A DNA stretch of 64,000 nucleotides from Lysobacteraceae bacterium P. Its GTDB lineage: Bacteria; Pseudomonadota; Gammaproteobacteria; Xanthomonadales; Xanthomonadaceae. The first letter of the stretch is position 1. Each line of letters opens with the position of its first letter. The translations under genes and the position numbers were made by a program. Below, piece by piece: positions 52,208 through 60,591 of the stretch. The notes below the pieces were generated by a model, which did not search any database, was not told the DNA's origin, and saw only the letters and a list, made by a program, of their open reading frames with translations. Location of the stretch: NCBI GenBank assembly GCA_005503055.1, contig SCOX01000007.1, positions 179,018-243,017 of the forward strand, written 5' to 3'.

Positions 52208-54013
52208 GTGAATGCCATTTCCCATGACGTCTCGAAACCTGTCATCGCCGCGGGGAGCGACGGCAGCAGGCTCGCCGCACTCAACGCCTGGGTCGCCGAA
52301 GTCGCCGCGCTGACCAAGCCCGACGCGATTCACTGGTGCGATGGCAGCGACGCCGAGAACGCCAAGCTGATCGCGCAGATGGAGCGCGACGGCACGCTGG
52401 TGAAGCTCAACCAGCAGACCCATCCGGGCAGCTACCTGCACCGCTCGCATCCGGACGACGTCGCCCGCGTGGAGCACCTGACGTTCGTGTGCACCACGAA
52501 CCAGGACGACGCCGGCCCGAACAATCACTGGATGTCGCCGGCCGACGGCCACGACAAGATGGACGCGCTCTTCGACGGCTGCATGAAGGGCCGCACGATG
52601 TACGTGATCCCGTACTGCATGGGCCCGATCGAATCGCCGCTGTCGCGTTGCGGCGTGGAGATCACCGACAGCCCGTACGTGGTCGCCAACATGCGCATCA
52701 TGACGCGCATGGGCGCGCCGGCGCTGGCGCGGATCGAGCGCGAAAGCAAGTTCGTGCGCGGCCTGCACTCGATCGGCGAACTCGATCCGGAACGCCGCTT
52801 CATCATGCATTTCCCGGAAGAACTGACGATCAAGTCGTTCGGATCCGGCTACGGTGGCAACGCGCTGCTGGGCAAGAAGTGCCATGCGCTGCGCATCGCC
52901 TCGCACCAGGCGCGCAGCGAAGGCTGGCTCGCCGAGCACATGCTGATCCTCGGCCTGGAGAACCCGCAGGGCGAGACGCACTACATCGCCGCGGCGTTCC
53001 CGTCGGCCTGCGGCAAGACCAACCTGGCCATGCTGATTCCGCCGGAGGGCTATCGCGCCCAGGGCTGGAAGGTGTGGACGGTGGGCGACGACATCTGCTG
53101 GATGCGCCCGGGCGCCGACGGCCGCCTGTATGCGATCAACCCGGAAGCCGGCTTCTTCGGTGTCGCGCCGGGCACGTCGGACAAGTCGAATCCGAACGCG
53201 CTGGCTTCGATCCAGATGAACACCATCTTCACCAACGTCGGCGTCACCGCCGACAACCAGCCGTGGTGGGAAGGCCTGGACAACGGCCAGCAGCCGGTCA
53301 CCGACTGGCGCGGCAACGCGTTCGATGCCGCCAAGGGCCCGGCCGCGCACCCGAACTCCCGCTTCACCGTGTCGGCCAAGCAGTGCCCGACCTACTCGCC
53401 GGAAGCGGAAAATCCCGCAGGCGTGCCCATCAGCGCGATCGTTTTTGGCGGTCGCCGCCCGTCGCTGGTGCCGCTGGTGTTCGAAGCGCGCGACTGGACG
53501 CACGGCGTGCTGGTCGGCGCGGCGATGGGCTCGGAAACCACCGCCGCCGCCACTGGCGCGGTCGGCGTGATGCGCCGCGATCCGATGGCGATGAAGCCGT
53601 TCTGCGGTTACAACTTCGCCGACTACTTCAACCACTGGCTGTCGTTCGACAAGGCCGGCGCGAAGCTGCCGAAGATCTTCCACGTCAACTGGTTCCGCAA
53701 GGGCGATGACGGCTCGTTCCTGTGGCCGGGCTTCGGCGAGAACCTTCGCGTGCTGGAGTGGATGATCCAGCGCGTGAAGGGCGAGGCCGGTTCGGTGGAA
53801 ACGCCGATCGGCCACCTGCCGGCGGACGGTGAGCTCAATCTCGAAGGCGTGGCGCTCGGCGAGGAAGGCCGCGCCAAGCTGTTCGGTTTCGACCGCGCCG
53901 GCTGGCAGGCGGAGTTCGCCAGCATCGGCGAGTATCTCGACGAATACGGCCCGCGCATGCCGCAGGCGTTGAAGGACGAGCAGCAGCGGATCGCCAAGGC
54001 GTTGCAGGACTGA
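52208..54013 (+). CDS. pckG: Phosphoenolpyruvate carboxykinase (GTP)
   Basis: A ~601-residue GTP-dependent PEP carboxykinase converting oxaloacetate to PEP in gluconeogenesis. FPSACGKTNLAML is the kinase-1a loop with the reactive Cys of the GTP-type, HPGSYLHRSHPDDVARVE, GSGYGGNALLGKK and GENLRVLEWM fit the family. Start: GGAGG at 52194-52198 abuts ATG 52199, so the GTG at 52208 is the better-spaced start (9 nt); using 52199 adds three residues. The following oxygenase gene begins 7 bp after the stop. Confidence 0.93.
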   Translation: MNAISHDVSKPVIAAGSDGSRLAALNAWVAEVAALTKPDAIHWCDGSDAENAKLIAQMERDGTLVKLNQQTHPGSYLHRSHPDDVARVEHLTFVCTTNQDDAGPNNHWMSPADGHDKMDALFDGCMKGRTMYVIPYCMGPIESPLSRCGVEITDSPYVVANMRIMTRMGAPALARIERESKFVRGLHSIGELDPERRFIMHFPEELTIKSFGSGYGGNALLGKKCHALRIASHQARSEGWLAEHMLILGLENPQGETHYIAAAFPSACGKTNLAMLIPPEGYRAQGWKVWTVGDDICWMRPGADGRLYAINPEAGFFGVAPGTSDKSNPNALASIQMNTIFTNVGVTADNQPWWEGLDNGQQPVTDWRGNAFDAAKGPAAHPNSRFTVSAKQCPTYSPEAENPAGVPISAIVFGGRRPSLVPLVFEARDWTHGVLVGAAMGSETTAAATGAVGVMRRDPMAMKPFCGYNFADYFNHWLSFDKAGAKLPKIFHVNWFRKGDDGSFLWPGFGENLRVLEWMIQRVKGEAGSVETPIGHLPADGELNLEGVALGEEGRAKLFGFDRAGWQAEFASIGEYLDEYGPRMPQALKDEQQRIAKALQD

Positions 54014-54020
54014 GGGCTGC

Positions 54021-54608
54021 ATGACAACCACGGACCCCATAGCGCTCGCGGCCAGTCGTGAATTCGTGATCGACGGCCGCCCGCTGCGGGTGTTCGACGG
54101 TCATCTGCCCAATGTCGGCGACTACGTGCGCGGCCTGGCCAAGGCCGCGTTCACGCGTACCGAGGTCGCGCGCCCGGAAACCGCCGAGCACAAACACTGG
54201 GCGACCGAGGTGAAGCTCGAAGCGCTGGTGCCGCAGCCCATCTTCGACCTCACCCGTCGCGCGGTGCTCGGCTTCACGACGGGCGAGTACGGCTATCGTC
54301 CGTACCGCGCGTACACCAACGTCGCGACCTTCGGCGACATGCTCTTCAGCCACACCGATTGCCTTCCCGACCAGCACGACCTGACCGCGCTGTGGTACCT
54401 GTGCGAGCGCTGGGACCTGGAATGGGGCGGGGAGACGATGTTCTTCGACGCGCAGGACGAAGTGGCCGCCGCGGTGCAGCCACGCCCGGGCCGGCTGGTG
54501 ATCTTCGACGGCGCGATCAAGCACGTCGGCCGGCCGCCGAACCGGATCTGCTATGCGCCGCGCTACACGTTCGCGATCAAGTTCGAGCGTCAGCGCGTCC
54601 CGGGCTGA
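54021..54608 (+). CDS. 2-oxoglutarate/Fe(II)-dependent oxygenase-like protein
   Basis: A 195-residue protein with a jelly-roll oxygenase pattern: DMLFSHTDCLPDQHD supplies HxD (FSHTD), DGAIKHVGRPPNRICYAPRY supplies the distal His (IKHVG) and the Arg for 2OG (PRYTF). AVLGFTTGEYGYRPYRAYTN and WGGETMFF lie before and between. GAGGG stands before the ATG. It is the first of three consecutive plus-strand genes with two sulfotransferase-like proteins, indicating tailoring of some molecule. Whether it hydroxylates a peptide, a small molecule or a sugar is unknown. Confidence 0.78.
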   Translation: MTTTDPIALAASREFVIDGRPLRVFDGHLPNVGDYVRGLAKAAFTRTEVARPETAEHKHWATEVKLEALVPQPIFDLTRRAVLGFTTGEYGYRPYRAYTNVATFGDMLFSHTDCLPDQHDLTALWYLCERWDLEWGGETMFFDAQDEVAAAVQPRPGRLVIFDGAIKHVGRPPNRICYAPRYTFAIKFERQRVPG

Positions 54609-54623
54609 CCTCGTGCCGACGCG

Positions 54624-55655
54624 ATGAGCATCCCGCCCGACTCCGCGCCCTCGTCCGTCCTCGACGATCCGCACTGGTTTCCGATCGACCTGCACGTGCC
54701 GGAGCGGCGTTTCGGGTTCGCACGGCTCGACGTCGACGCGCTGGAACGCTCCACCTTCATGGACACGCGGCTGGACGCGAAGCTCGCGTCGCTGGAGCCG
54801 GTCGATGCCGACAGCGCCGGCGCGATCGCGCCGCCGTCGCGCGCCCCGGCGTGGCTGTTCCACACCTCCTTCTGCGGCTCGACGCTGCTGGCGCGCGCAC
54901 TTCACGTCCCGCCCCACCAGGTCGCGTTGAAGGAACCGCTGGTGCTGCGCCGCCTTGGCGATGCGCGCCATGCCGGCTGGACGACGAACGATCTGCCGGC
55001 GATCACCGCAAGATTGCTTTCGCGGCCGTGGAACGAAGGCGGCGGCGTACTCGTCAAGGCCACGCACGCGGCGCTGAACATCGCCGACGACCTGCTCGAC
55101 GCCACGCCCGCAAGCCGCGCGGTCCTGCTGACCTCGTCGCTGGACGATTTCCTGGTCTCCAATCTGAAGAAGCCGGCCGAGACGCTGGCGAAAGTACCCG
55201 AACTGGCCGAACGCGCGCTGCGCGCCAGCACCTTGCACGCGCGTTTGCCCGCGCAGGCGCTGCAGCCACCCGACATGCTTTCGGCGGTCGCGCTGCAGTG
55301 GGCGGCGCAACGCGATCTCATCGCGGGCATCGCCGCGCGCTACGGCGAACGCGTGCGCGTGCTGGATTTCGCCACGCTGGCGGAGGACCCGGTCGAAGTG
55401 TCGGTGGCGTGCTCGCGCTGGTGGCGACTGCCCGCGCCGGCCGATGCCGTGCGCGCTCGCGCCGTCGATGTCTCCCGTCGCAACGCGAAGGCGGTGGCGG
55501 TCGAATACAGCGCGGACCGCCGCGCCCAGGAGGCGCGGCTGGTGCACGATCATCATCGCGACGACCTCGCGCGCGCGCATGCCTGGGCCGCGCGCCACTT
55601 GCTGCCCGTGTTGCATGACGCATTGGCGATGACGCCGCCGAAGGAATGGACGTGA
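54624..55655 (+). CDS. Sulfotransferase-like P-loop protein
   Basis: A 343-residue protein whose FHTSFCGSTLLARAL (~77-91) matches the 5'-phosphosulfate-binding loop of PAPS-dependent sulfotransferases (GSTxL). The later VLLTSSLDDFLVSNLKK resembles the 3'-phosphate region. LKEPLVLRRLGD and DFATLAEDP are typical of the group next to TPR-sulfotransferase genes in Xanthomonadales and sphingomonads. Its end overlaps the next gene. The acceptor is unknown. Confidence 0.72.
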   Translation: MSIPPDSAPSSVLDDPHWFPIDLHVPERRFGFARLDVDALERSTFMDTRLDAKLASLEPVDADSAGAIAPPSRAPAWLFHTSFCGSTLLARALHVPPHQVALKEPLVLRRLGDARHAGWTTNDLPAITARLLSRPWNEGGGVLVKATHAALNIADDLLDATPASRAVLLTSSLDDFLVSNLKKPAETLAKVPELAERALRASTLHARLPAQALQPPDMLSAVALQWAAQRDLIAGIAARYGERVRVLDFATLAEDPVEVSVACSRWWRLPAPADAVRARAVDVSRRNAKAVAVEYSADRRAQEARLVHDHHRDDLARAHAWAARHLLPVLHDALAMTPPKEWT

Positions 55656-57226
55656 ACGTCGCATCGCTATGGCAGCAGGGCGAAAGCTATGCGAAGCAGG
55701 GGCAATGGGCGCCGGCGCTCAAGGCCTATGAAGGCGTGCTCGAGCACGACCCCAAGCACGTGATGGCGATGTTGCGCGCCTCGCGCATGGCACTGTCGCT
55801 GGGCCGCTATCGCGATTCGCGCGAGTACGCGGTGCGCGCGCTCGCCGCGCGTCCGCAGGGCGACGATCCGGTGTTGAACCTTGCGCGCGCACTTCGCCTG
55901 TTCAACGAGCCGGCGCTGTTGCTGGAGTGCGTCGAGCATTCGCGCTGGCGGGAGCGTCGCTCCGCGCAGTGGCTGACCGAAATGGCGATGCTCGTCAGCA
56001 CCAGCGGCGAGAACGACCTAGCGATGCAACTGCTCGATGTCGCCGTGCAGCGCGACCCCAAACATCCGCCGACGCGGTACTTCCGGGGCGTGGTGCGCAT
56101 GTTCTTCGGCCAGATGGACGAGGCCGAACAGGAGCTGGAGCAGTGCATCGCCGTGCTGCCGACCTACGCGCAGGCGCACTGGGTGCTGTCGCGCCTGCGC
56201 AAGCAGACGCCCGGAAGCGACCACGTCGCGCGCATGAAGGCGTTGATCCCGCGCGTGCCCGCCGGAAGCGAAAGCCGCGTGTACCTCGCCTACGCGATGC
56301 ACAACGAACTGCACGATCTGGGCGCGCATGAAGAATCCTGGCAGGCGCTCGAACACGCCTGCCGCACCAAGCGCCGGCTCACACCCCACGACCGGCCCGA
56401 CGCGCGACGCATGTTCGAAGGGTTGATGAGCGTTTGCGATGCGGACTTCATCGCCGCCGGGCAGGCGCACGCCAACGAGCCGGCGCCGTACCGCCCGGTG
56501 TTCGTCGTGGGCATGCACCGCTCGGGCAGCACGCTGCTGGAGCAACTGCTCGGCGGCCATCCCGACGTGACCGATGGCGGCGAGACGTACTCGTTCACCT
56601 CGCAGATGCGTTATTTCGCCGACCACCGCAACAAGGGCGTGATGGATGCGGAATTGGTCCGCCGCGCGCCGCAAGTGGATTACGCGGCGCTGGGGCGACG
56701 CTTCCTCGAACACACCGCGTCGCGCGCGCGAGGCCGCGCGGTGTTGACCGAGAAGCTGCCGTCGAACTTCCTCAACTTGGGCTTCATCGCGCGCGCGCTG
56801 CCGCAGGCCAGGATCCTGCACATGGTGCGCGATCCCGTGGACACGTGCTTTTCGAACCTGCGCACGATGTTCTCCGACGTGAACACCTTTTCCTACGACC
56901 AGGGCGAGCTGGCCGAGTGGTACGGCCAGTACCGCGCCCTGATGGACCACTGGCATGCGGTGATGCCGGGGCGGATCCTGGATGTGCGCTACGACGAACT
57001 GGTCGCCGACCCGGAGCAGGTGATGCGCCGCGTGCTCGATTTCTGCGATCTGCCCTGGAACGAGGCGGCGACCACCCTCGACCGCGCCGGCGCCGTGGCC
57101 ACCGCGAGCAGCCCGCAGATGCGCGGGGGCATCATCAAGGACCGCACGGCGGCCTGGGCCCCGTATGCGGACAAGCTCGGGCCCTTGATCGAAGGCCTGG
57201 CGCCCTGGCGCGAGCCGGCGTCCTAG
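55652..57226 (+). CDS. TPR-containing sulfotransferase
   Basis: A ~524-residue fusion of TPR repeats and a sulfotransferase. Residues ~5-210 hold about five TPR-like helical pairs (YAKQGQWAPALKAYEGVLEH, YFRGVVRMFFGQMDEAEQEL). The sulfotransferase has VGMHRSGSTLLEQLLGGHP (the PAPS loop) at ~285, EKLPSNFLNLGFI and LHMVRDPVDTCFSNL (3'-phosphate site), then DVRYDELVADPE. GTG 55652 is chosen, with AAGGA 6 bases before and GTGA overlap with the previous gene; ATG 55646 sits too close to AAGGA. TPR repeats usually bind a protein or peptide partner. Confidence 0.85.
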   Translation: MNVASLWQQGESYAKQGQWAPALKAYEGVLEHDPKHVMAMLRASRMALSLGRYRDSREYAVRALAARPQGDDPVLNLARALRLFNEPALLLECVEHSRWRERRSAQWLTEMAMLVSTSGENDLAMQLLDVAVQRDPKHPPTRYFRGVVRMFFGQMDEAEQELEQCIAVLPTYAQAHWVLSRLRKQTPGSDHVARMKALIPRVPAGSESRVYLAYAMHNELHDLGAHEESWQALEHACRTKRRLTPHDRPDARRMFEGLMSVCDADFIAAGQAHANEPAPYRPVFVVGMHRSGSTLLEQLLGGHPDVTDGGETYSFTSQMRYFADHRNKGVMDAELVRRAPQVDYAALGRRFLEHTASRARGRAVLTEKLPSNFLNLGFIARALPQARILHMVRDPVDTCFSNLRTMFSDVNTFSYDQGELAEWYGQYRALMDHWHAVMPGRILDVRYDELVADPEQVMRRVLDFCDLPWNEAATTLDRAGAVATASSPQMRGGIIKDRTAAWAPYADKLGPLIEGLAPWREPAS

Positions 57227-57250
57227 CGGCCCGCGCCGGTGCGAACCGAC

Positions 57251-57333
57251 GCTTGAACCCGCGTTCGCCCAGGCCAGAGCTGGCGCTTGAACCCGCGTTC
57301 GCGCAGACCAAGGCTGGCGCTTAAACCCGCGCC
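57251..57333. repeat. 34-bp tandem repeat array
   Basis: Units begin GCTTGAACCCGCGTTCGC at 57251 and 57285 and GCTTAAACCCGCG at 57319; the period is exactly 34 bp. About 2.4 copies fill the gap between the sulfotransferase stop and the sigma gene. The CTGGCGCTTGA junction resembles CTGGCGTTCGA of the repeats at 59572. Confidence 0.8.
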
Positions 57334-57356
57334 TATTCCGGCGCATCACAAGGGAC

Positions 57357-57953
57357 ATGCTGACCGTCGTGACCGAAAGCCTGACCGATGCCCCCACCGC
57401 CGACGACGAGGGTGGCGAAGAACGCACCCTGGTGGCGGCGGCCGCGCGCGGCGAGATGCAGGCCTTCGAGGCGCTGTACCGCCGCCACGCCGGCCGGGTC
57501 CATGGCGTGATCGCGCGCCTAGTCGGCAGCCAGGGCGCCCGCGCCGAGGACCTGACCCAGGAGGCCTTCGTCCGTGCGTGGCAGGCCTTGCCGGCGTTCC
57601 GCTTCGAGTCGGCGTTCTCGACCTGGTTGCACAGACTGGCCGTGAACACGGCGCTGATGGAGCTGCGCAGCCGGCGCAGCCGCCCGCAGGACGAGGGCGA
57701 TTCGGACGAGGAAGTGTTCGAACTGATCGGCAGCACCGATTCGGCCGGACACACCACTGCGCTGACCATGGACCTGGAACGCGCCGTCGCCAGCCTGCCG
57801 CCGCGCGCCCGTGCGGTGCTGGTCCTGTACGACGTGGAAGGCTGGAAGCACGAGGAGATCGCCGCCGAACTCGGCATGGCGGTCGGCAGTTCCAAGGCGC
57901 AATTGCACCGCGCGCGCAACCTGTTGCGCGGCCGGTTGGAGGCACACGCATGA
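57357..57953 (+). CDS. ECF-family RNA polymerase sigma factor (RpoE-like)
   Basis: A 198-residue sigma factor. Region 2: AFEALYRRHAGRVHGVIARL to DLTQEAFVRAWQALPAF (~38-85). Region 4: LPPRARAVLVLYDVEGWKHEEIAAEL (~145-170) and KAQLHRARNLLRGRL. The anti-sigma gene overlaps by 4 nt and a DUF4097 protein gene follows, a layout known from other envelope-stress ECF loci. AAGGGAC precedes the ATG by a few bases. Confidence 0.92.
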   Translation: MLTVVTESLTDAPTADDEGGEERTLVAAAARGEMQAFEALYRRHAGRVHGVIARLVGSQGARAEDLTQEAFVRAWQALPAFRFESAFSTWLHRLAVNTALMELRSRRSRPQDEGDSDEEVFELIGSTDSAGHTTALTMDLERAVASLPPRARAVLVLYDVEGWKHEEIAAELGMAVGSSKAQLHRARNLLRGRLEAHA

Positions 57954-58477
57954 ACACCCACGACAACGAAGACACCCGCCGCGACGAACTGCCCGATGCA
58001 CTGCGCTGGCAGCTGCGGGCGATGCGCCGCGACGATCCGCCCGGCCGCGACCTGTGGCCCGACATCGCCCAGCGACTGCAGCAGCAGCCGCGCCAGGCCG
58101 CACCGCAGCGCCCGCGCTGGCTCGCGCCGGTGGCGATGGCCGCCACGCTGGTGCTCGCGGTCGGCATGGTCAGCCTGTGGCGCAGCGGCGAGCATCCGGC
58201 CAACCCCGGCAACGCGACCGCGCCGGCCGCCGGCCAGGCGACCCTGGTCCAGCTCGAAGCCCAGGGCATGTACCGCCAGTACCAGGCCGCGATGATCGAG
58301 GTCAGCCCCGGTCGGCCGCCGGCCGAACTGCAGCCGGCGTTCGACGAACTGGACCGCAACGCCGCCATGATCCTCGATGCGCTGGCGCAGAACCCCGACT
58401 CGCGTCTACTGCTCGAACAACTTCGCCGGACGTACGCCCGCCGGCTCGCACTTGCGCAACGCGTCGCCTACGCCTGA
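57950..58477 (+). CDS. Membrane anti-sigma-like protein
   Basis: A 175-residue protein with a charged cytoplasmic N terminus (~1-55, including LRAMRRDDPPGRDLW and DIAQRLQQQ), one TM (WLAPVAMAATLVLAVGMVSLW, ~59-79) and a short helical periplasmic tail. No His/Cys zinc motif is visible, but ~LWPDIAQRLQ matches the short helix that precedes the TM in anti-sigma partners. It overlaps the sigma gene by 4 nt, consistent with stoichiometric co-translation. Confidence 0.8.
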   Translation: MNTHDNEDTRRDELPDALRWQLRAMRRDDPPGRDLWPDIAQRLQQQPRQAAPQRPRWLAPVAMAATLVLAVGMVSLWRSGEHPANPGNATAPAAGQATLVQLEAQGMYRQYQAAMIEVSPGRPPAELQPAFDELDRNAAMILDALAQNPDSRLLLEQLRRTYARRLALAQRVAYA

Positions 58478-58551
58478 TGGTGAATTCACCGATGCGCCAT
58501 GACACTTACGCCCCCACCCAAGAACCGCAGCCCGCTTTCCGGAGAACGTCC

Positions 58552-59469
58552 ATGACCCGCGCCCACATCCAACGCCTCGCATTCGGCCTGGCCCTGTTGA
58601 CGGCGCACGGCGCCTTCGCCGCCACGCCGATCAACGAGTCGCGTCCGCTGGATCCGCGCGGCCGCATCGAGATCGAGAACGTCAAGGGCAGCGTCGAAGT
58701 GCGCGCCTGGGACAAGCCGGAAGTGAAGATCGAAGGCAGCCTCGGCGCCGGCGTGGAACGCCTGGAGATCGAAGGCGACCGCGAACACCTCAATGTGCGG
58801 GTGAAGTACCCCAACCGCAGCGGCATGGGCATGTTCGGTGGCAACGACAAGAGCGAGCCGACGGACCTGCGCCTGATGGTGCCGATCCGCGCGGACGTGG
58901 ACATCGATGTGGTGTCGGCCGACGTCAACGTGGAAGGTGTGGCATCGAACGAACTGTCGGTCGATACGGTCAGCGGCGAAGTGACCGTTGCGGCGGCGCC
59001 GCGCGAGGCGGACCTCGACAGCGTCAGCGGCGACCTGATGCTCACCCTGAACTCCAGCCGCGTGAGTGCCGAAACGGTGAGCGGCGACCTCACGCTGCGC
59101 GGCCGCCTGGACGGCGAAGTGCGCGTGGAAACCGTGTCGGGCCGCATCGACGTGGGCACCCTGCAGAGCCGCGTGCAGGAGCTGTCGGGTTCGACCGTCT
59201 CCGGCGACATCCGCATCCACACGGGCCTGGCCAACAACGGCCGCATCTCGCTGGAAACCGTGAGCGGCGACCTCGACCTGACGCTGCCGAAGAACCTGTC
59301 GGCGAACGTGCGCGGCGAAAGTTTCAGCGGCGACCTCAGCGCTCCCGGCGCGCAGATCATCCGCCCCAAGCACGGCCCCGGTTCCAACTTCGATCATCGC
59401 TACGGCAACGGCGACGGCACCGTGACCATCGAGAGCTTCTCGGGCGATGCGACGCTGCGGCTGGAGTGA
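58552..59469 (+). CDS. DUF4097-family periplasmic beta-repeat protein
   Basis: A 305-residue secreted protein (signal peptide to HGAFAATP). It opens with DPRGRIEIENVKGSVEVRAWD, the DUF4097 start (GRIEIENVKGSVEVRAW). The C-terminal 190 residues contain eight copies of an S-G-D motif (VSGEV, VSGDL x3, VSGRI, VSGDI, FSGDL, FSGDA) spaced ~17-22 residues, forming a predicted right-handed beta-helix-like solenoid. GGAGAA precedes the ATG. Function unknown; position next to an ECF/anti-sigma pair suggests a stress effector or sensor in the periplasm. Confidence 0.85.
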   Translation: MTRAHIQRLAFGLALLTAHGAFAATPINESRPLDPRGRIEIENVKGSVEVRAWDKPEVKIEGSLGAGVERLEIEGDREHLNVRVKYPNRSGMGMFGGNDKSEPTDLRLMVPIRADVDIDVVSADVNVEGVASNELSVDTVSGEVTVAAAPREADLDSVSGDLMLTLNSSRVSAETVSGDLTLRGRLDGEVRVETVSGRIDVGTLQSRVQELSGSTVSGDIRIHTGLANNGRISLETVSGDLDLTLPKNLSANVRGESFSGDLSAPGAQIIRPKHGPGSNFDHRYGNGDGTVTIESFSGDATLRLE

Positions 59470-59503
59470 AAGCCTGGCCGGCATGCGCCGACTTACGACG
59501 AAG

Positions 59504-59526
59504 GGCCGCCGCAGGGCGGCCTTTTT
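59504..59526 (+). terminator. Terminator of the ECF/DUF4097 operon
   Basis: GGCCGCC, loop GCAG and GGCGGCC followed by TTTTT lie 35 bases past the DUF4097 stop. Confidence 0.9.
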
Positions 59527-59571
59527 GTTGCCGAGGGTTGAGCGTGCGGGCGTCGGATTGCGTGGAAAACA

Positions 59572-59826
59572 CGCCAGGCGAAAAGACTGGCGTTCGAGGC
59601 GTGGTTACTGGCGCGCCAGGCGAAAAGACTCGCGCCCGAGGCGCGGTTGCTGGAGCGCCAGGCAACAAGGACTGGCGGTCGAGTCTCTGCCGCTGGCGCG
59701 CCAGGCGAAAAGACTCGCGCCCGAGGCGCGTTTGCTGGAGCGCCAGGCAACAAGGACTGGCGTTCGAGGCCGTGTTACTGGAGCGCCAGGCGAAAAGGGC
59801 TGGCGTTCGAGGTTCCGATATTGGCG
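59572..59826. repeat. 42-43-bp tandem repeat array, six units
   Basis: Six units start CGCCAGGC at 59572, 59614, 59656, 59699, 59741 and 59784. Consensus runs CGCCAGGCGAAAAGACT, then GGCGTTCGAGGC, then a T-G-rich link to CTGG. Units alternate between GCGAAAAGACTCGC and GCAACAAGGACTGG forms. At each junction CTGGCGCGCCAG or CTGGAGCGCCAG is a palindrome or near-palindrome. No coding or spacer structure is seen. It sits between the DUF4097 terminator and a convergent gene. Confidence 0.85.
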
Positions 59827-59830
59827 GGAC

Positions 59831-60490
59831 TCAGCCTTCTTTCATTCCGAACCAGCAGTTGAACGCGATGGTGATGCGCTCGTCGTCGCCGTAGAACGGC
59901 AATACCTCGTGCTGGAGCCATGACGGGAACAGCACCAGCTGGCCCGGCTGGAAGCGCACGTTCCAGCTGCCGTGGTGATAGGGCGCGCGCAATCGCGCGT
60001 TGCCGGCATCGAGGAAGTAGTTGCTGTAGTGGTGCGGGTTGTGGAACCGCAACACGCCCGATTCGGGTCGATCCTCCGGCGTGGTGCCCGGATCGACGCA
60101 GTACACACCCGACCACGACGCCATCGGATGCGTGTGGTTGATGGTGAAGCCGCCATGCCGGGTCACGTGGAACCAGGTGTGCGAGAAAATCTGCAACCGC
60201 TGCATCTCCTGCGCGCTATAGCCGTTGAGGTCGGCGATGGTGCGGCCGAGCGCGGTCCAGCAGAACAGGCGCAGTTCCTGGATGCAGGCTTCGGGCCAGG
60301 CGAACAGGTTGAACTCGCTTTCGAAGACCCCGTGCTGCTGTTTCAGCGAAGGATTGGGGTTGGCGTACCGCTCGCCTTGCGCTTCGCGCGAAAGGATCAA
60401 GGCGCGCAGCTGCGCGTTGAGGGCGGCTGCGTCGGGCAGCGTTTCCTGCGCGAGCGGAACGGCGAAGACGGGGTTGATCTCGAGAGGCAT
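59831..60490 (-). CDS. TIGR02466-type putative 2OG-Fe(II) oxygenase
   Basis: A 219-residue protein of the family annotated as putative 2OG-Fe(II) oxygenase (TIGR02466). INPVFAVPLAQETL opens, TINHTHPMASWSGVYCV is the iron region with HTHP in place of the usual HxD, RFHNPHHYSNYF follows, and LVLFPSWLQHEVLPFYGDDERITIAFN supplies the distal His and Arg. It is downstream of the large TonB receptor (same strand, 101 bp, with a hairpin between), and this receptor/oxygenase pairing recurs with TPR-sulfotransferases in Xanthomonadales. Substrate unknown. Confidence 0.82.
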   Translation of the reverse strand: MPLEINPVFAVPLAQETLPDAAALNAQLRALILSREAQGERYANPNPSLKQQHGVFESEFNLFAWPEACIQELRLFCWTALGRTIADLNGYSAQEMQRLQIFSHTWFHVTRHGGFTINHTHPMASWSGVYCVDPGTTPEDRPESGVLRFHNPHHYSNYFLDAGNARLRAPYHHGSWNVRFQPGQLVLFPSWLQHEVLPFYGDDERITIAFNCWFGMKEG

Positions 60491-60540
60491 GCGGTAGCCG
60501 CGTGACGGATGGCGGTGATGCGTGGAGTGTAGCCGGATAA

Positions 60541-60568
60541 CGCAACGGCCTCTTGCGAGGCCGTTGCG
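60541..60568. terminator. Hairpin between receptor and oxygenase genes
   Basis: CGCAACGGCCTC, loop TTGC, GAGGCCGTTGCG: a perfect 12-bp stem 23 bases past the receptor stop on the minus strand. Only TTATCC follows, so it is an inefficient terminator or intercistronic hairpin. Confidence 0.6.
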
Positions 60569-60591
60569 GGTGGAGCCGTCGACGCATTCCG

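Noticed and set aside
59572..59826. CRISPR array
   Set aside because: The units repeat over their whole length with no unique spacers, the junctions are palindromic and no cas genes are in the window.
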